A model generated the notes under the pieces. It was not told the DNA's origin, did no database searches, and saw only the letters and a program-made list of their open reading frames with translations. Positions 23,571-34,438 of a stretch of DNA of 64,000 bases are shown here, piece after piece. The stretch covers positions 55,018,093-55,082,092 of the forward strand of contig CM069437.1 in assembly GCA_035610365.1 (NCBI GenBank), given 5' to 3'. Both the position numbers and the translations under genes were made by a program. This DNA comes from Aquatica leii (taxonomy: Eukaryota; Arthropoda; Insecta; Coleoptera; Lampyridae). The first letter of the stretch is position 1. Each line of letters begins with the position of its first letter.

Positions 23571-23984
23571 TGTCGTAAGTAAACGGGCACCCAAACGCGG
23601 TCGCGAGTCACGTATGATATAATTATTTTTTACCGGAAATACCAAATAAATCGGCAACCGTGGCTTACGTAAGCAATGGCGCGAATTCCGTTACAAATCA
23701 AGTGAAGTAACACGCAGCTAACGTGGGGATGCGACATCCACTCAAACAAGGTAAAATTAATAATAATAAAAAATATCTGACTTAACTAAAAGTAAATAAA
23801 TGCTTGATGCAATAAAATCTACAATAATGTTAATTAAAAAAAAATGAAGTAAGAAGTTAAACAATGTTACTACTGTACAAGAAAAAAAATATGTCCTATT
23901 ACAAATGACTTTTGCTATTATAGGACAGTGATTATTCTGTTAAAAGTCTCTTTCCATCGTCAAAAAGCTTAAAAAGCAGTCATT
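23571..23984. other. Spacer
   Basis: No recognisable feature. Slightly richer in CG than its surroundings near 23580-23740. Confidence 0.35.
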
Positions 23985-24390
23985 AAATGAATATTCCAGA
24001 GACGAGGTGGGTTCAAAAAGTAAAATTGATTTAGTGTTCACGAATATCAGCATTCCGTACGATTGCAAAGTGCTAGTATCACCAAGGATATGTAAACATT
24101 CAATTGTGTAACTAGTGAGACAAAAAAAAGTAAACGATTATAAAATAACAGTTAAAAGAAAAGCGGATATGCAAGCAGTAGTAACTGCATTAAATAGTGA
24201 AGAGTATAGTTGGAGTAAGGAGCAGCCTATGGTAGTAAATTTTGTAAGGTTGGAGAAGTGGATTAGTGAAGCAATCAATAAAGCTACAAGCGCTGATAGA
24301 GTAATTCCTGCTACAAGCTGCTGACCTTGGTTTAATGAGAGGATGAAGATGGCGAAAAATGAAAGAGATAGCAAGTATCAAAGATACTGA
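23985..24390 (+). pseudogene. Non-LTR endonuclease C-terminal fragment
   Basis: The plus strand reads NEYSRDEVGSKSKIDLVFTN, then VLVSPRICKHSIV (degenerate SDH block), then SWSKEQPMVVNFVRLEKWI and PWFNERMKMAKNERDSKY. This order (IDLVFTN, SDH-like, PWFN..R) is the end of an APE endonuclease and linker in CR1/jockey/I-type ORF2. It is truncated on both sides, with an in-frame stop just before PWFN. Confidence 0.6.
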
Positions 24391-25396
24391 CTGTTGAGCC
24401 GTTTTTTAAATTTAGAATATGACTAAATTAGTCCCACGTTCTTATCTCTTTCCGTCTACGAACAAAACTTGTCACCTTGTAGTTCCTGTAATCTTTATCA
24501 CTATGCATACTGTTTTAAAACTACCGGCAAACTCTTCGTAGCACTGCCCTATTAACTACTAAGCTTAAATTTTAGAATTTTTTAATTCTTATCGTCTAAT
24601 TTGTACAACCACGTTTTACAAACTCGTCCGATTTTTTACGTGTTATGTCAAAAGTACCCTTCTGTAACTTGACAACACCCGCTTTATCTTATCTTTAACC
24701 TTCTCTAAATCGCAGGTTTATCAATGTTTGTCTGATAAGATTTTGCACCTTTATAGATTTGTAGAACTTGATACAAAGGTGTGCAACCCGCTAAATGAAA
24801 GGTCTCTAACTCCTCTAACCAATGGTATAACAAACTTATCCAACCTGATAATCTGCGTCTTACATTTTTAAGTTTATTTAAATTTATCACTAATTTTACA
24901 GTAGCACATCATCTCGTTGGGTTCGAGCACTAACTTTGGTCTCTACTAATAGCTGTTTTTACCCGTTACACAATCACACTACCAGCACAGTTTTAACATC
25001 ATCCATACATTCTATAAAACATTGAAAACTAGCAGAATATTAATCTTACAAACTATGCTGAATCCTTCAAGTGAAAGTCAGTTTCGATATTCGCTCTAAT
25101 CTTTGTATGGATGGAGTCGATTGTCTTACACTTTAATACATTTTTATATAATAAACTATTTATTTTACAATTATTGTTTTTTAATTTGTATTTCAGTTTG
25201 AGTATGTATTGTATTTCTTTAGCTTTGTTGTAGTATACGCATTAACCAGTTATATTTTCTTCTAGGGGTTTAGCTTACACAAATAAAAAACTATCTTCTA
25301 AGCTAAGATAACATAATAGAACACTGCTAATATTAAGATAGTTGTTAATATTAATAAACAAAAGAAAACCAATATTAAACAAATCAAGACAATGCA
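24391..25396. other. Spacer and 3' flank of EcKL B
   Basis: Pyrimidine-rich on the plus strand near 24420-24900. No known motif. The last 200 bp before 25397 are the likely 3' UTR of EcKL gene B. Confidence 0.35.
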
Positions 25397-28300
25397 TCAA
25401 TTGATAAATGCTTCTAAGTTGTCATACAATGGAAATACAAATTTAATAATATCTATATAAGCACTATTAGTAAAACAATGATGTCGAAAACTTCCTTCTT
25501 CTCCATTTTCTAGAAAATTAGTTATAGAAGCATCATTCATTTTATTTGCTTTAATAATAGGCAGAAGTATACAAGATACTGCAAAACCTATAAATGTATA
25601 AGCTAAGAAAAAATGTTATTTCTAAAGAATAAACCTTACCTATATATGCTTTATTACAAAAATCTTTCTTAAAGTCGGTCCAATTAGGAACAGTACTTTT
25701 GAGTTTTAAGATTTTTGCGTTTTCTACAAATGCTTCATAATAGTAATGTAAAATATCATTTATGTGTTTTTCTTTTACTTCTACGTTTGTACTAGCGGCT
25801 ATAAAATAATGTATATCTAAGAACGGGCTTGCAAATACAGAACCTTGAAAATCAACCTACAAAAATTTAACAGTAATTACATGTAAATTATACGTAGAAC
25901 TTGTTCATTTCCTTGTGGCGCAAATCTGCGGCAAATGAAGTGGGTTGTCGTAAGATGCTACGAGCAACTTAACCGGTTAAAATTACATAACGTACTCTCT
26001 GTGTACAGTAATGAGTGACAAAGTTATTAGCCAAACTAGCTGTCCTGCACAAGATTAGTTTTGCCACAAGGAACTGAACAAACTCTATAATTTACTCACA
26101 AACAATATATCATCTACACGACCGTTGCTATCATAATGAAACATAAAGTTATTACACCAAAAATCTCCATGATTTAAAACATTGAATTTTAAGTCACGCT
26201 TTGGCGAGTCGTAAATTTTCTCTTTGATATCTTCTGTTATTTTTTTATGATATTTATGTAAGCCTGTTCAATAATAGACACGTACAATTAAACATTAAAA
26301 ATGTATACTGAAAGACTAACTTGGTTCTTTTAGACAAACGTTTCCAACTTCATGAAATACAACTGAATAAAGTTTGTCTGAATAATTGCATTTATAAAAC
26401 ATTCCTTTGTTGTACCGATCCATTATGCTAGAATCCTAGAACATATAATGGTAACTGCAATGCAGTAAAAAAATAATAGATACAGCAACGACATACTTGT
26501 TTTAATTATACTAAATACGTACCTTCTCATATAATGCCAGTGACGCTGCGTGAAAATTAGCAAGTTTTTTAATTGCAAATAGACAGTGTTCTAAATTTAA
26601 TCCTTCTTGACGGTTTGCCATTTTATAATTCAATGCTGACAGGTCTTCTAAAACTATAGTGTTTTCTAAGCCTTTAGGTAAGTGATAGCTTTTTGGAGCC
26701 ACCATTACTTTGTTTTCTATAAATAAGTGACATATTTTAATAGACTAGACAACAATAATTTATATAAATGATGAGTAATTATTTGCAAAATGCGGTTTAG
26801 TTAGTTTGTTATATACTCCAAACTTAACCAAACCATAACGCACTTATAGGTTTAATATTTTGTTCTCTCCGCTTTTGTCAAAATGTGGGTACAACGACTT
26901 TAAGCACAGAAATAAAATCAAGTCTTAAGATCAGCCTCACAATTTGTAGCTCATAAAAAGATGAAATTTACAAAAAAAAAGTTTTCTAAATTTTATACTC
27001 TTTCGATCCTTGGACTTTAGAGATCTTTCACCTACTTTTTCCATCATTTCTTGTTTGTTGTCAAGGTTTAATTTCTTCTATTTTCTTTGCAAGCATAATT
27101 TATGTGGTCTTTTTTTTTTGTTTATATGTTTCTTAATTGTCTCCTTTCTATTTTTTGCATAATCGGTTCTTGCTTTAACTTATTTCATAATTTCACAATT
27201 TTTGTACTAAGATGAGAACGTTTTTTGTAAAGGGCTTCATCAGTGCGTGAGAGAAATCCAAGAACTCAAACAAGCAACCGAAATGTAACTAAGAACTTCT
27301 CAAAAGTTAGGTAATCAACATGTGAACCAAGCTAGATTTCAAACTTTAAAAAAGTAAGAAAGAAAACGATATATTAGAAAAAGCAAACAAAAATCTAACA
27401 AAGAACCACTTCAGAGTTAGGTTAGTTGACCGGAATAAACCTGTTTGGGTGGCGAAGAAGTGGTGGTTTAAAGATCACAGACAAAAAATGGAAAAAAATG
27501 GAAAAGATATTGGCAAAAATCAACAAAACACTAAATAAATTAAATGATTTAGACAAAAAAAAATAAAAAAATAGAGATTGAAAATGAAAAACTCCAGATA
27601 CTAATAAGATCAAAAAACACGCGAATTAAAATACTGAAAAAGGAGATAAGAAAGAAGAAAATCGTAATAAAAGAAGTGGTAGATAAATAAAACGAATCAG
27701 AACTCTAACTAAAAAAAAGTAAGAGTAATCCTCAGAGACATTGAAGTGAAAATAAAAATGGAAAAAAACCAGAAATTATAAAATTATGAAGAAAGAAAAA
27801 AGGAAACATGAAAACCAGACCAATAATGATAGAACTATTTAACATGGAACAAAATGCAAAAAATAATATAAGCCGCAAAAACCCTAAAAAGAAAGAAAGT
27901 GTGGATAAACGTAGACTACCTAAAACAAATACAAGAAAAAAGAAAAAGAATAATAAAACATATAAAAGAAGCATGAGATACAATCTAGAAATACGACAGA
28001 ACAAATTACAAGTTGAAAACGAAATTTACACACTAAAGCACTTAGAGAGGATAGAATCAGTAGGGGAAATAACTTGAAAAAAGACAAAGAAACTGATAAA
28101 AAAATAAAGATGAAGAAAAAAATTTAAAAACAAGAAGGACAAGTAAAAAAATCTTTCAAAGAAGATGAGAAAGACAAGAAAATAAAAAATCAATGGAGAG
28201 CATTAACATACATTGGACGACTTCCAAATAACTAACGAACGGAAAGATCAAGACAGTCAAAAAAATAAACAGCATCTATAAAAAGGAACTAAAGAGAAAA

Positions 28301-31300
28301 AAAATCAAGAGTATAAAATAAATAAGAAAGATTGAGAAAATATAGATGTAAAAATAGGAAATATGAATATAACATCACCAAGAAATAAAGAACATAAATT
28401 AGAACAAAAAATTGAAAAAACTCAGCTGATAGAAATAGGTAAGACAAAAAAAGGAGAAAATGGAAAACTTAAAATAGAAAAATAAGTATTCTACTCTGCA
28501 GTGGAGATAGAATAAAAAGCAAAAGGAGAAGTTGATACGACCACCAACGAGTGAACGTAGAAGTTGGGGTTGTATCGCCGCGGCATAGCGGCAAAGTTTT
28601 GGTCTATTATTTCTTGAAGTTTACGTTGTTATTCTAACTTAAAAACGGATTTATCGTCAAAACGCTCAAAAGTATCTATTACGATCTCAGGTTGATCGGA
28701 AAAGAACCATTCACCCTTGCGTAAGTCCGGAACTATTCCCATAATTTTCCAAAAATTAACACCAAGTAGTAAAGTATGAGGTAGCTCAGGAACAGCTAAG
28801 AGTTCAACTAACTTTACCTTTCCTTTCACGTCAATAGGTACTGTGCAAGAACCTATACCCAAACTACACATTGGTACAAAAAACGTCTAAATGTCCGTCT
28901 AATAAACGTTAATAACGCGTTTAAAAACGTTTTAATGTCTAATAAACGTCTATTAGCCGGACATTTAGACGTTTTTTATACCAATGTGTTGCTTGGGTAC
29001 TTTTACATTTTTTACCATTGGCAGCAGTACACGTAATTGTCTAGTAGTATCTAACCGAATACCTAATTCCTGTAAAATCTGCCATCCTTTTCCACCTAAA
29101 ATCGTACGCGTTGCTCCAGAATCTAGTAATCCTAACAGTTTTACTCCCAGAATGTCTAATTTTAAATATGGTCTTTCTTCGTTCTGAGCTTGATCAATTT
29201 TAAAGTCAATGACACATCGAATTTTTTTAGTCGAGTCATATAAAGAACCATCACTCCTACCTCGACCGCTTAAGAGTGATGAGAACCGTTTCCCGCGGTG
29301 TTGCATTATGGACAGGTTTTAGTTGTGTAGCCATCTGTTTTACAACGATAACACCGTAATTTTCTCTTTTCTAAACAATTAAAACAAACCATGCCGATAT
29401 TCTGATTTCTAATTCCACTACTAGTTGACACACTTAAAGCATCCACATCTAGTTCTAGACCGACATATGCAAGATCTGGTTCTAAAGCGTTTGCTTTTTT
29501 AACGGGCAAACTAAAAGCTTCTACTGCCGCACGACTGGCTTCCAGTTTGCGACATAACGTCCTAAGTTGCGAAATCGAGGTAACTTCAACTAAACCTAAC
29601 TGCGCTTGATAGTATGGTGCAATATTTCGCAATATTACCTTCAACCGAGCTTCTTCAGATACTGGGCAAGTTAATCTTCTAAACAATCCGTTCATAGTAG
29701 ATAAATACACTCCAATTGTTTTATCATTCCCTTGCGTTCTTTTCTTTATTTCCTCAAACAATTTTTCATTATAATGATGACACTGAAATTCATCTCGCAT
29801 GTATTCTACCAAGTCATCCCAACAGTTTGCTTCATGTCTGACAGAACGAAACCAAATTAGAGCTCGTCCGGTAAATAAATCAATCGCAGAGTTAAAAATT
29901 TCTTGCTTACTAACTTGTCGAGCAATACCAAGTTCTTCTACGCGTTCCAAAAATGCGCTTAGAGACAAACTTTGCTTTTCTCCCGAAAATTGCACACCCC
30001 ACTTATATACTGGCATCGATTTTGCATGAGCCCGCGCTAAAGTTTGTGACACTGCTGTCCTATCGAAAATTGCAAGACTAACCTCATTCTCTTCCTCATC
30101 ACCATCCCAAAGTCCTGTTCAAAACTAGAATGTCTAGGCATGCGTTTCTCAAGGATACTAAGCTCAGCAAGCACTATTTGTTGTTGCTTCTCTATTTCTT
30201 CACATCTGTTGTCCAAATCGGTCATCAATGCTAGTATTTTTCTTAAAACTTTTGATCGTTCCTTAACTTTATCGTCGTTCTGCGGTTTCGAGCGCTTGAG
30301 TCGGCTGAGCAGATGATACAACGTAGTCTCCAATTTTTTATGCTTATTGCTTTTAGATGTAGTCAATCCAGTAATTCCAGTTTCAATCGGTTCAATCTTC
30401 GTTCGAATAACTAACATGTCTTCTTCAAATGTATAGGGATACGTAGGAATTGGCAAAGTTGTTCCATCATTTTCCATTTGAATAGCTTTGGCTAATGATT
30501 TCCGCATCTCTTAAACGATGCCGGAACCTATTCCTCTTACTTGACATTCGTAGGTCAACTCATCTTGTACTAACTTAGATATAACTAATTTACCCGCCAT
30601 TTTGTTAATATAAAGTTGCACACACGAATTCAAAAAAAGGAAAATAATTAAAATACTAAATTTGTATGATAGACCAAAAACTCGATTATTCACTTATCAA
30701 TTTACAGAACTGATACACAAAAAAAGAGCAATTGCAAAAACAGCACAATACCTGGTTCAATACACAAAACTAATAAACAATAAACCAGAAAAAAAATCTT
30801 TTTTAAATCTTAAATCTAGCTATAAGTTGGAGAGAAAGAAAAATTAATTTAAACTAAAACGCAATGAAAGAAAGAAATACACATGTCTAAACATCAATAC
30901 CTAAAAGTACTATCAACATATCAGACCAAACAATGAATGTATTCCTAACTGACAGCTCCAAAAAAATATTTCTAATTTTTCGAATTTTTCTAACTAAAAT
31001 GTAATAAAATGCTATTAATCAAAACAACCTTACAAAAATAGGCTCCACGTTGGGCGCCAAAATGATACCACCACCAACGAGTGAAAGTAGAAGTTGGGGT
31101 TGGATCGCCGTGGCTAACCTTGCAGTGGAGACGGCGTGGGTCCTCTAAGTTTTTTTTTAAATAAAATAATTGGGCGCCAAGGGGTTGAGTACCCGTTCCA
31201 AACCCTTCCTAAAACGTCAATGAAATTGACACACCACCAACCCCTAAACGAGTGTCACCTAAATAAATAGTGTTGTAGAAGCCAAAAAAAACCCAGTACA

Positions 31301-32909
31301 ATTGAACAAATAATTATTTTAGAAATAGAATTAAACAAATTTAGATTTTGCTAACATCAACAAACAATACAATAATAATAAATAAATAACTTTCGCTAAT
31401 TTAAGCAGAAGAATTAAGCAAAAAGATGGTCTTATCCCGACGCTATTTATACTGATAATGGACAAAATATTTAAAGTGCTCAGAAAAGCACAAAAAAATT
31501 GTTTTTCTCAGAGTAAACCTAAATCAATACGTTAAAGCCAGTTACTAAACTGCACGTACAGGTTTTTAGAAAGACTTTTGTCTATTAGTTCTTTGTTCAA
31601 TATCTTCTACCCCTAAACCAAGGACTGTTTGTATAGAATATGAATACATCTCAGGGTAGAACAAACTTTCTGTAGTTCGCCAACGTTTTTAACTATGGTT
31701 TCAAAACCCCATTAATTCTTCTCAAAATAATTCTTGATCAACACGCCAAAAACCGGGCACTAAACTGCATGCACAGGTTTTTAAAACCGTGCCAATGTAA
31801 TCGAAGTCTCCAAGTTTTGGTTACAACATTGACACATATTGTAATCCCTCTTTTCTACTTACTTTTATTTTCATCGTTTTATTGAATATGTAAAATTTAA
31901 TTCCATTTTCAAGAAAAATCTTGTTGAAACTAAATTTTGTTCATTTTATTCGTTAATTTCTTTTTATTATAAATGTATTTAATACGTCAAATGAAAATGT
32001 TAAAGATAATGAAAATACAAAATAATGCTGCTTTTCACAAATTTAGCACCTACTTTTCTGATTTTAAATAGGAAAATAAAAATATGCTTTGCGTTCAAAC
32101 TACTCTGCGTTCAAACGTATTTACGTTCAAACGTCTTGCGTTCAAAAGTCTTTGCGTTCAAAGGTACTGCATCCAAACGGTCGTGTTCAAACGGTCTTGT
32201 TCAAATGGGCCGTTTTGTTCGCAGCAAAAGGAGAAAGTTTTTAATTATCGAAAAAAAGGAAAAAATGTGTAACTAGCAATGGAGCATATTTTGAATAACC
32301 TTTTATCATTCTTCCAAATTTAACGTGTTTTTTTTTAGAAAAAAATCCGCATTTGATACTTGTACACCTGTAATTTTCAAAGTACTAAAATATAAAATTA
32401 AAATAAAAGTTACCAAAAAGTTTTTTTTTATATTAGCAAATTTGTTTTAAGGCACCCAATTGCGCAACGTATTTTTTATTTCACTAAATACATATTTCTT
32501 ACTTCAAAGTTATGTCTAAGATAATTTTAATAAAACACAGACATACCTAATTTTTCCATCATTGGTAGAATTTCATTGTAAATGCCCAATTCACAATTAA
32601 ACAAGCCCATGTCTTTGTTTAACTGCTGAAAAAATTCATTTTCCAAAAGTCGTTTGACAACCAATGACATCGATCGCACCTTATTACTAATACAAAAACT
32701 TAATAACTTGATTTTCTAGACTTAAAAAAAACTAACCCTCCTTTTTCAGAAAGATTAACTTCTATTTTAAGTAATTCACAAGTGAAATTTTCGCCAGGTG
32801 GAACCAAATACGATATATTTGTTCTCACTATTGTTAAATCATCTTTAAACTGGTTTTTGATAATTTCATTTAGAATACTTTTGGAAAAATAAGCTTGAGT
32901 AATCGACAT
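25397..32909 (-). CDS. EcKL gene B (ecdysteroid-kinase-like), complete seven-exon model
   Basis: Same family and predicted role as gene A. Minus-strand exons are 32909-32737, 32686-32547, 26716-26523, 26435-26321, 26263-26100, 25856-25640 and 25587-25397. All junctions have GT and AG; phases are 2,1,0,1,0,1. The total is 1,194 nt, or 397 codons plus stop, close to the usual EcKL length. The N-terminus shows LVPPGENFTCELLKIEV (Gly-rich nucleotide loop) and MSLVVKRLLENEFF (Lys). The middle has NTIVLEDLSALNYKMANRQ. The catalytic loop is VLNHGDFWCNN, followed by VDFQGSVFASPFLDIHYF, and the C-terminus has EEGSFRHHCFTNS. Intron 2 is 5.8 kb, filled with a non-LTR relic, a nested gypsy derivative and a minisatellite; the other introns are 50-243 bp. 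The split codon across intron 2 (G + AA = Glu) still fits. Confidence 0.88.
27240..28530 (+). pseudogene. Non-LTR relic: charged ORF1 and start of endonuclease
   Basis: A very A-rich plus strand encodes Lys/Glu/Asn-rich, coiled-coil-like pieces (VRLVDRNKPVWVAKKWW at about 27420; QNAKNNISRKNPKKKES at 27850). At 28360-28525 comes an AP-endonuclease N-terminus (IGNMNITSPRNKEHKLEQ, then KKGENGKLK and VFYSAVEIE). The order ORF1 then endonuclease suits a non-LTR element. It breaks off where the gypsy derivative starts at 28533. It lies inside intron 2 of EcKL gene B, antisense to it. Confidence 0.6.
28629..30600 (-). pseudogene. gag-protease of the deleted gypsy element
   Basis: Structural protein and aspartic protease of the retroelement. 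Gag begins MAGKLVISKLVQDELTYECQ (30600), is cut by a TAA at about 30510, and continues EMRKSLAKAIQ to 30037. After a frameshift comes MSQTLARAHAKSMPVYKW with a gag core (FLERVEELGIARQVSK, ALIWFRS) and a Cys-rich end CYRCKTDGYTTKTC (29306). The protease has LLGLLDSGATRTILG (DSG catalytic motif, about 29120) and ends near ELPHTLLLGVNFWKIMG. A 124-bp MITE interrupts it at 28866-28989. The TAA is absent in the plus-strand copy at 54797, so it is private to this copy. Confidence 0.8.
28866..28989. mobile_element. 124-bp hairpin MITE in the protease
   Basis: Arms of about 31 bp begin ACACATTGGTACAAAAAACG at 28866 and are mirrored at 28989 with one mismatch, around a short core also rich in AACGTTTA palindromes. 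The protease reading continues on both sides. The flanks show at most a very short duplication. Confidence 0.85.
31041..31060 (-). promoter_or_regulatory. Primer binding site (Lys-tRNA type)
   Basis: The minus strand reads TTGGCGCCCAACGTGGAGCC, two bases from the LTR end. It matches the 18-nt TGGCGCCCAACGTGGGGC primer site for tRNA-Lys except for one base. Confidence 0.8.
31063..31404 (-). repeat. 5' LTR of the gypsy derivative
   Basis: Partner of the solo LTR at 23224-23570, about 345 bp with mostly point differences. The minus-strand end GGTATCA abuts the primer site. The opposite end is not sharply defined, because similarity stops at AATTTA without a clear TG. Confidence 0.85.
31405..31580 (+). 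pseudogene. Non-LTR RT palm fragment
   Basis: The plus strand reads RRIKQKDGLIPTLFILIMDK, a decayed version of the GIRQGDSLSPTLF palm motif, followed by stops. It may be the continuation of the relic at 27240-28530, but about 1 kb of ORF2 would then be missing across the gypsy insertion. Confidence 0.6.
31581..32084. other. Spacer inside EcKL B intron 2
   Basis: Two similar blocks (TAAACTGCACGTACAGGTTTT at about 31546, ACTAAACTGCATGCACAGGT at about 31762) form a degenerate duplication of about 215 bp. Nothing coding. Confidence 0.4.
32089..32212. repeat. Degenerate GCGTTCAAACGTCTT minisatellite
   Basis: About eight imperfect units of 14-16 bp built around GTTCAAACG/GTTCAAAAG, about 124 bp in all. 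It lies in EcKL B intron 2, 335 bp from exon 2. Confidence 0.85.
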
Positions 32910-33785
32910 CTTTAAATTACTTTAAGTGATGGCGTTTGCGTCTGCTTATAAGTAAAATCGTTATATAACTTTCAAAGATTGTATTTTTTTTGTACAATTA
33001 TTAATCGCTTTTTACAATAATTGTTATACTTTAAGCATAAAAACAAAATTTATTTTCGTGGCTTATCAATAAATAAACATAACAGTTTGTTAGATACAGT
33101 ACATAAAAGTTTAAATTGCTTAATGCTTATAAATTTTTAATATCCGTGCAGTCTCACAGATGTAAAAGAAATCACGTACTTATTTTAACAAATGTAAACT
33201 AACTATTAATTAAAATAAATGCGTTACAAATACAAAGTATGCTAAAAACTATATTGAAATTTATAGATACGTATCAGTATTATCTCTTTGCCGGCAATTT
33301 TGAACTCGGACAATTTTCTATTAGCAATATTGCTCAAAAATAGTAAGAAGTTTCAGTTACCAGAATAATTGTAAATGAAATTTTTATTTTTTACAAATTT
33401 TAATAAAAATATTTGAAACGTAAGGTGAGACTTTAAAAAAACTAAATGTCTTTGAATTAAAACAAATATTTATTGTATTTATAAACGTAAAAAAATTATT
33501 TCTGTTAGAATTAAATACAATGACATTATTATAAAACCGAAAATATATAAATAATAAAGAATTAAATCTAAATACCATAATTGTAAAAAACAATCACTGA
33601 TTGTTACATTTTAAAAACAAAATCATTTTTAGGTTTTTCGCCCTTAGAGTGTTTTGTCTTTCTAACAACAGCTGTTCTTTTGAAAAAATTCTCTAACAAG
33701 AAATAGAAAATGCTGCTCTGATTTTGCACCAACTCTGAAAGATATGGAAAATTATCAGCATGTTTCATTGTTGCAACAGATCTCT
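32910..33785. other. Upstream flank of EcKL B
   Basis: AT-rich region before the start codon at 32909. It would hold the promoter, but no core element is convincing. Confidence 0.35.
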
Positions 33786-33960
33786 AGTTTGTACATATAT
33801 GTGAGTCATCAAGATACGTCTGAACTTCTATTATAGCACAGAATTCAAAAGTCCTTTTTGGTTGGGATCTTCTGATAAGATTTTTTGCAACTTCAACATT
33901 ATCTTGGTCTAAGTCATCAATTTTCAAATTTTTTTGCTGGTTCCGATACTTTTTCGTTCG
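33786..33960 (-). other. Coding-like remnant, unidentified
   Basis: A minus-strand frame of about 40 codons includes DLDQDNVEVAKNLIRRSQ and FEFCAIIEVQTYLDDSHI. It is preceded in another frame by a basic stretch (KRTRHRIYVNEVVKYNQ). It looks like decayed protein-coding sequence, but I do not recognise the family. Confidence 0.3.
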
Positions 33961-34438
33961 AACATTTAAAATTTTTAAATCTTTGATTATACTTTACTAC
34001 TTCGTTCACGTAGATCCTGTGTCGAGTGCGCTTTCGTTTTAAATTTACGTGTAATAATCGAATTAAATCTTATATTTTAGTTTAAGTAAGGTAGATGCAG
34101 GCAATAACGCCACCCTAAGCTTTGGATGGACCTTTTGAGGAAATGATATGCTGTCCGTGCCGAAGTATACCATATATGTATTGCTAGGACTATACTTTTA
34201 AGTCATAGTAAATATACTTAGTAAAATTAAATTGAATTTAGGTGTTTCGGCGGTTTTTTTTTAAAAGTCAAGTGGCGTTATTGCTGACCATGGGTGGCCA
34301 ATAACGCCACCTATTTACCCCAAAAGAAAACACTATATTTTTCAGTAATTTATATTTTTTAGTGATTAAAGAACACATTTTCTATAGGTAAATATTTATT
34401 TTAAGGTTGAACAAAGAACAAAATAAACATTCTGTTGA

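Larger units (their letters stand above)
28533..31404 (-). mobile_element. Internally deleted gypsy derivative (gag + protease only)
   Basis: On the minus strand the order is 5' LTR (31404-31063), a Lys-tRNA-type primer binding site (31060-31041), a leader, gag, protease, then only the last about 60 bp of a 3' LTR (28592-28533). RT, RNase H, integrase and most of the 3' LTR are missing. It is inserted in retroelement debris within EcKL B intron 2. Its LTR matches the solo LTR at 23224, and its gag matches the copy at 54797. Confidence 0.8.

Noticed and set aside
32025..32276. 83- and 62-codon frames near 32.0-32.3 kb
   Set aside because: They are produced by the GTTCAAACG minisatellite.
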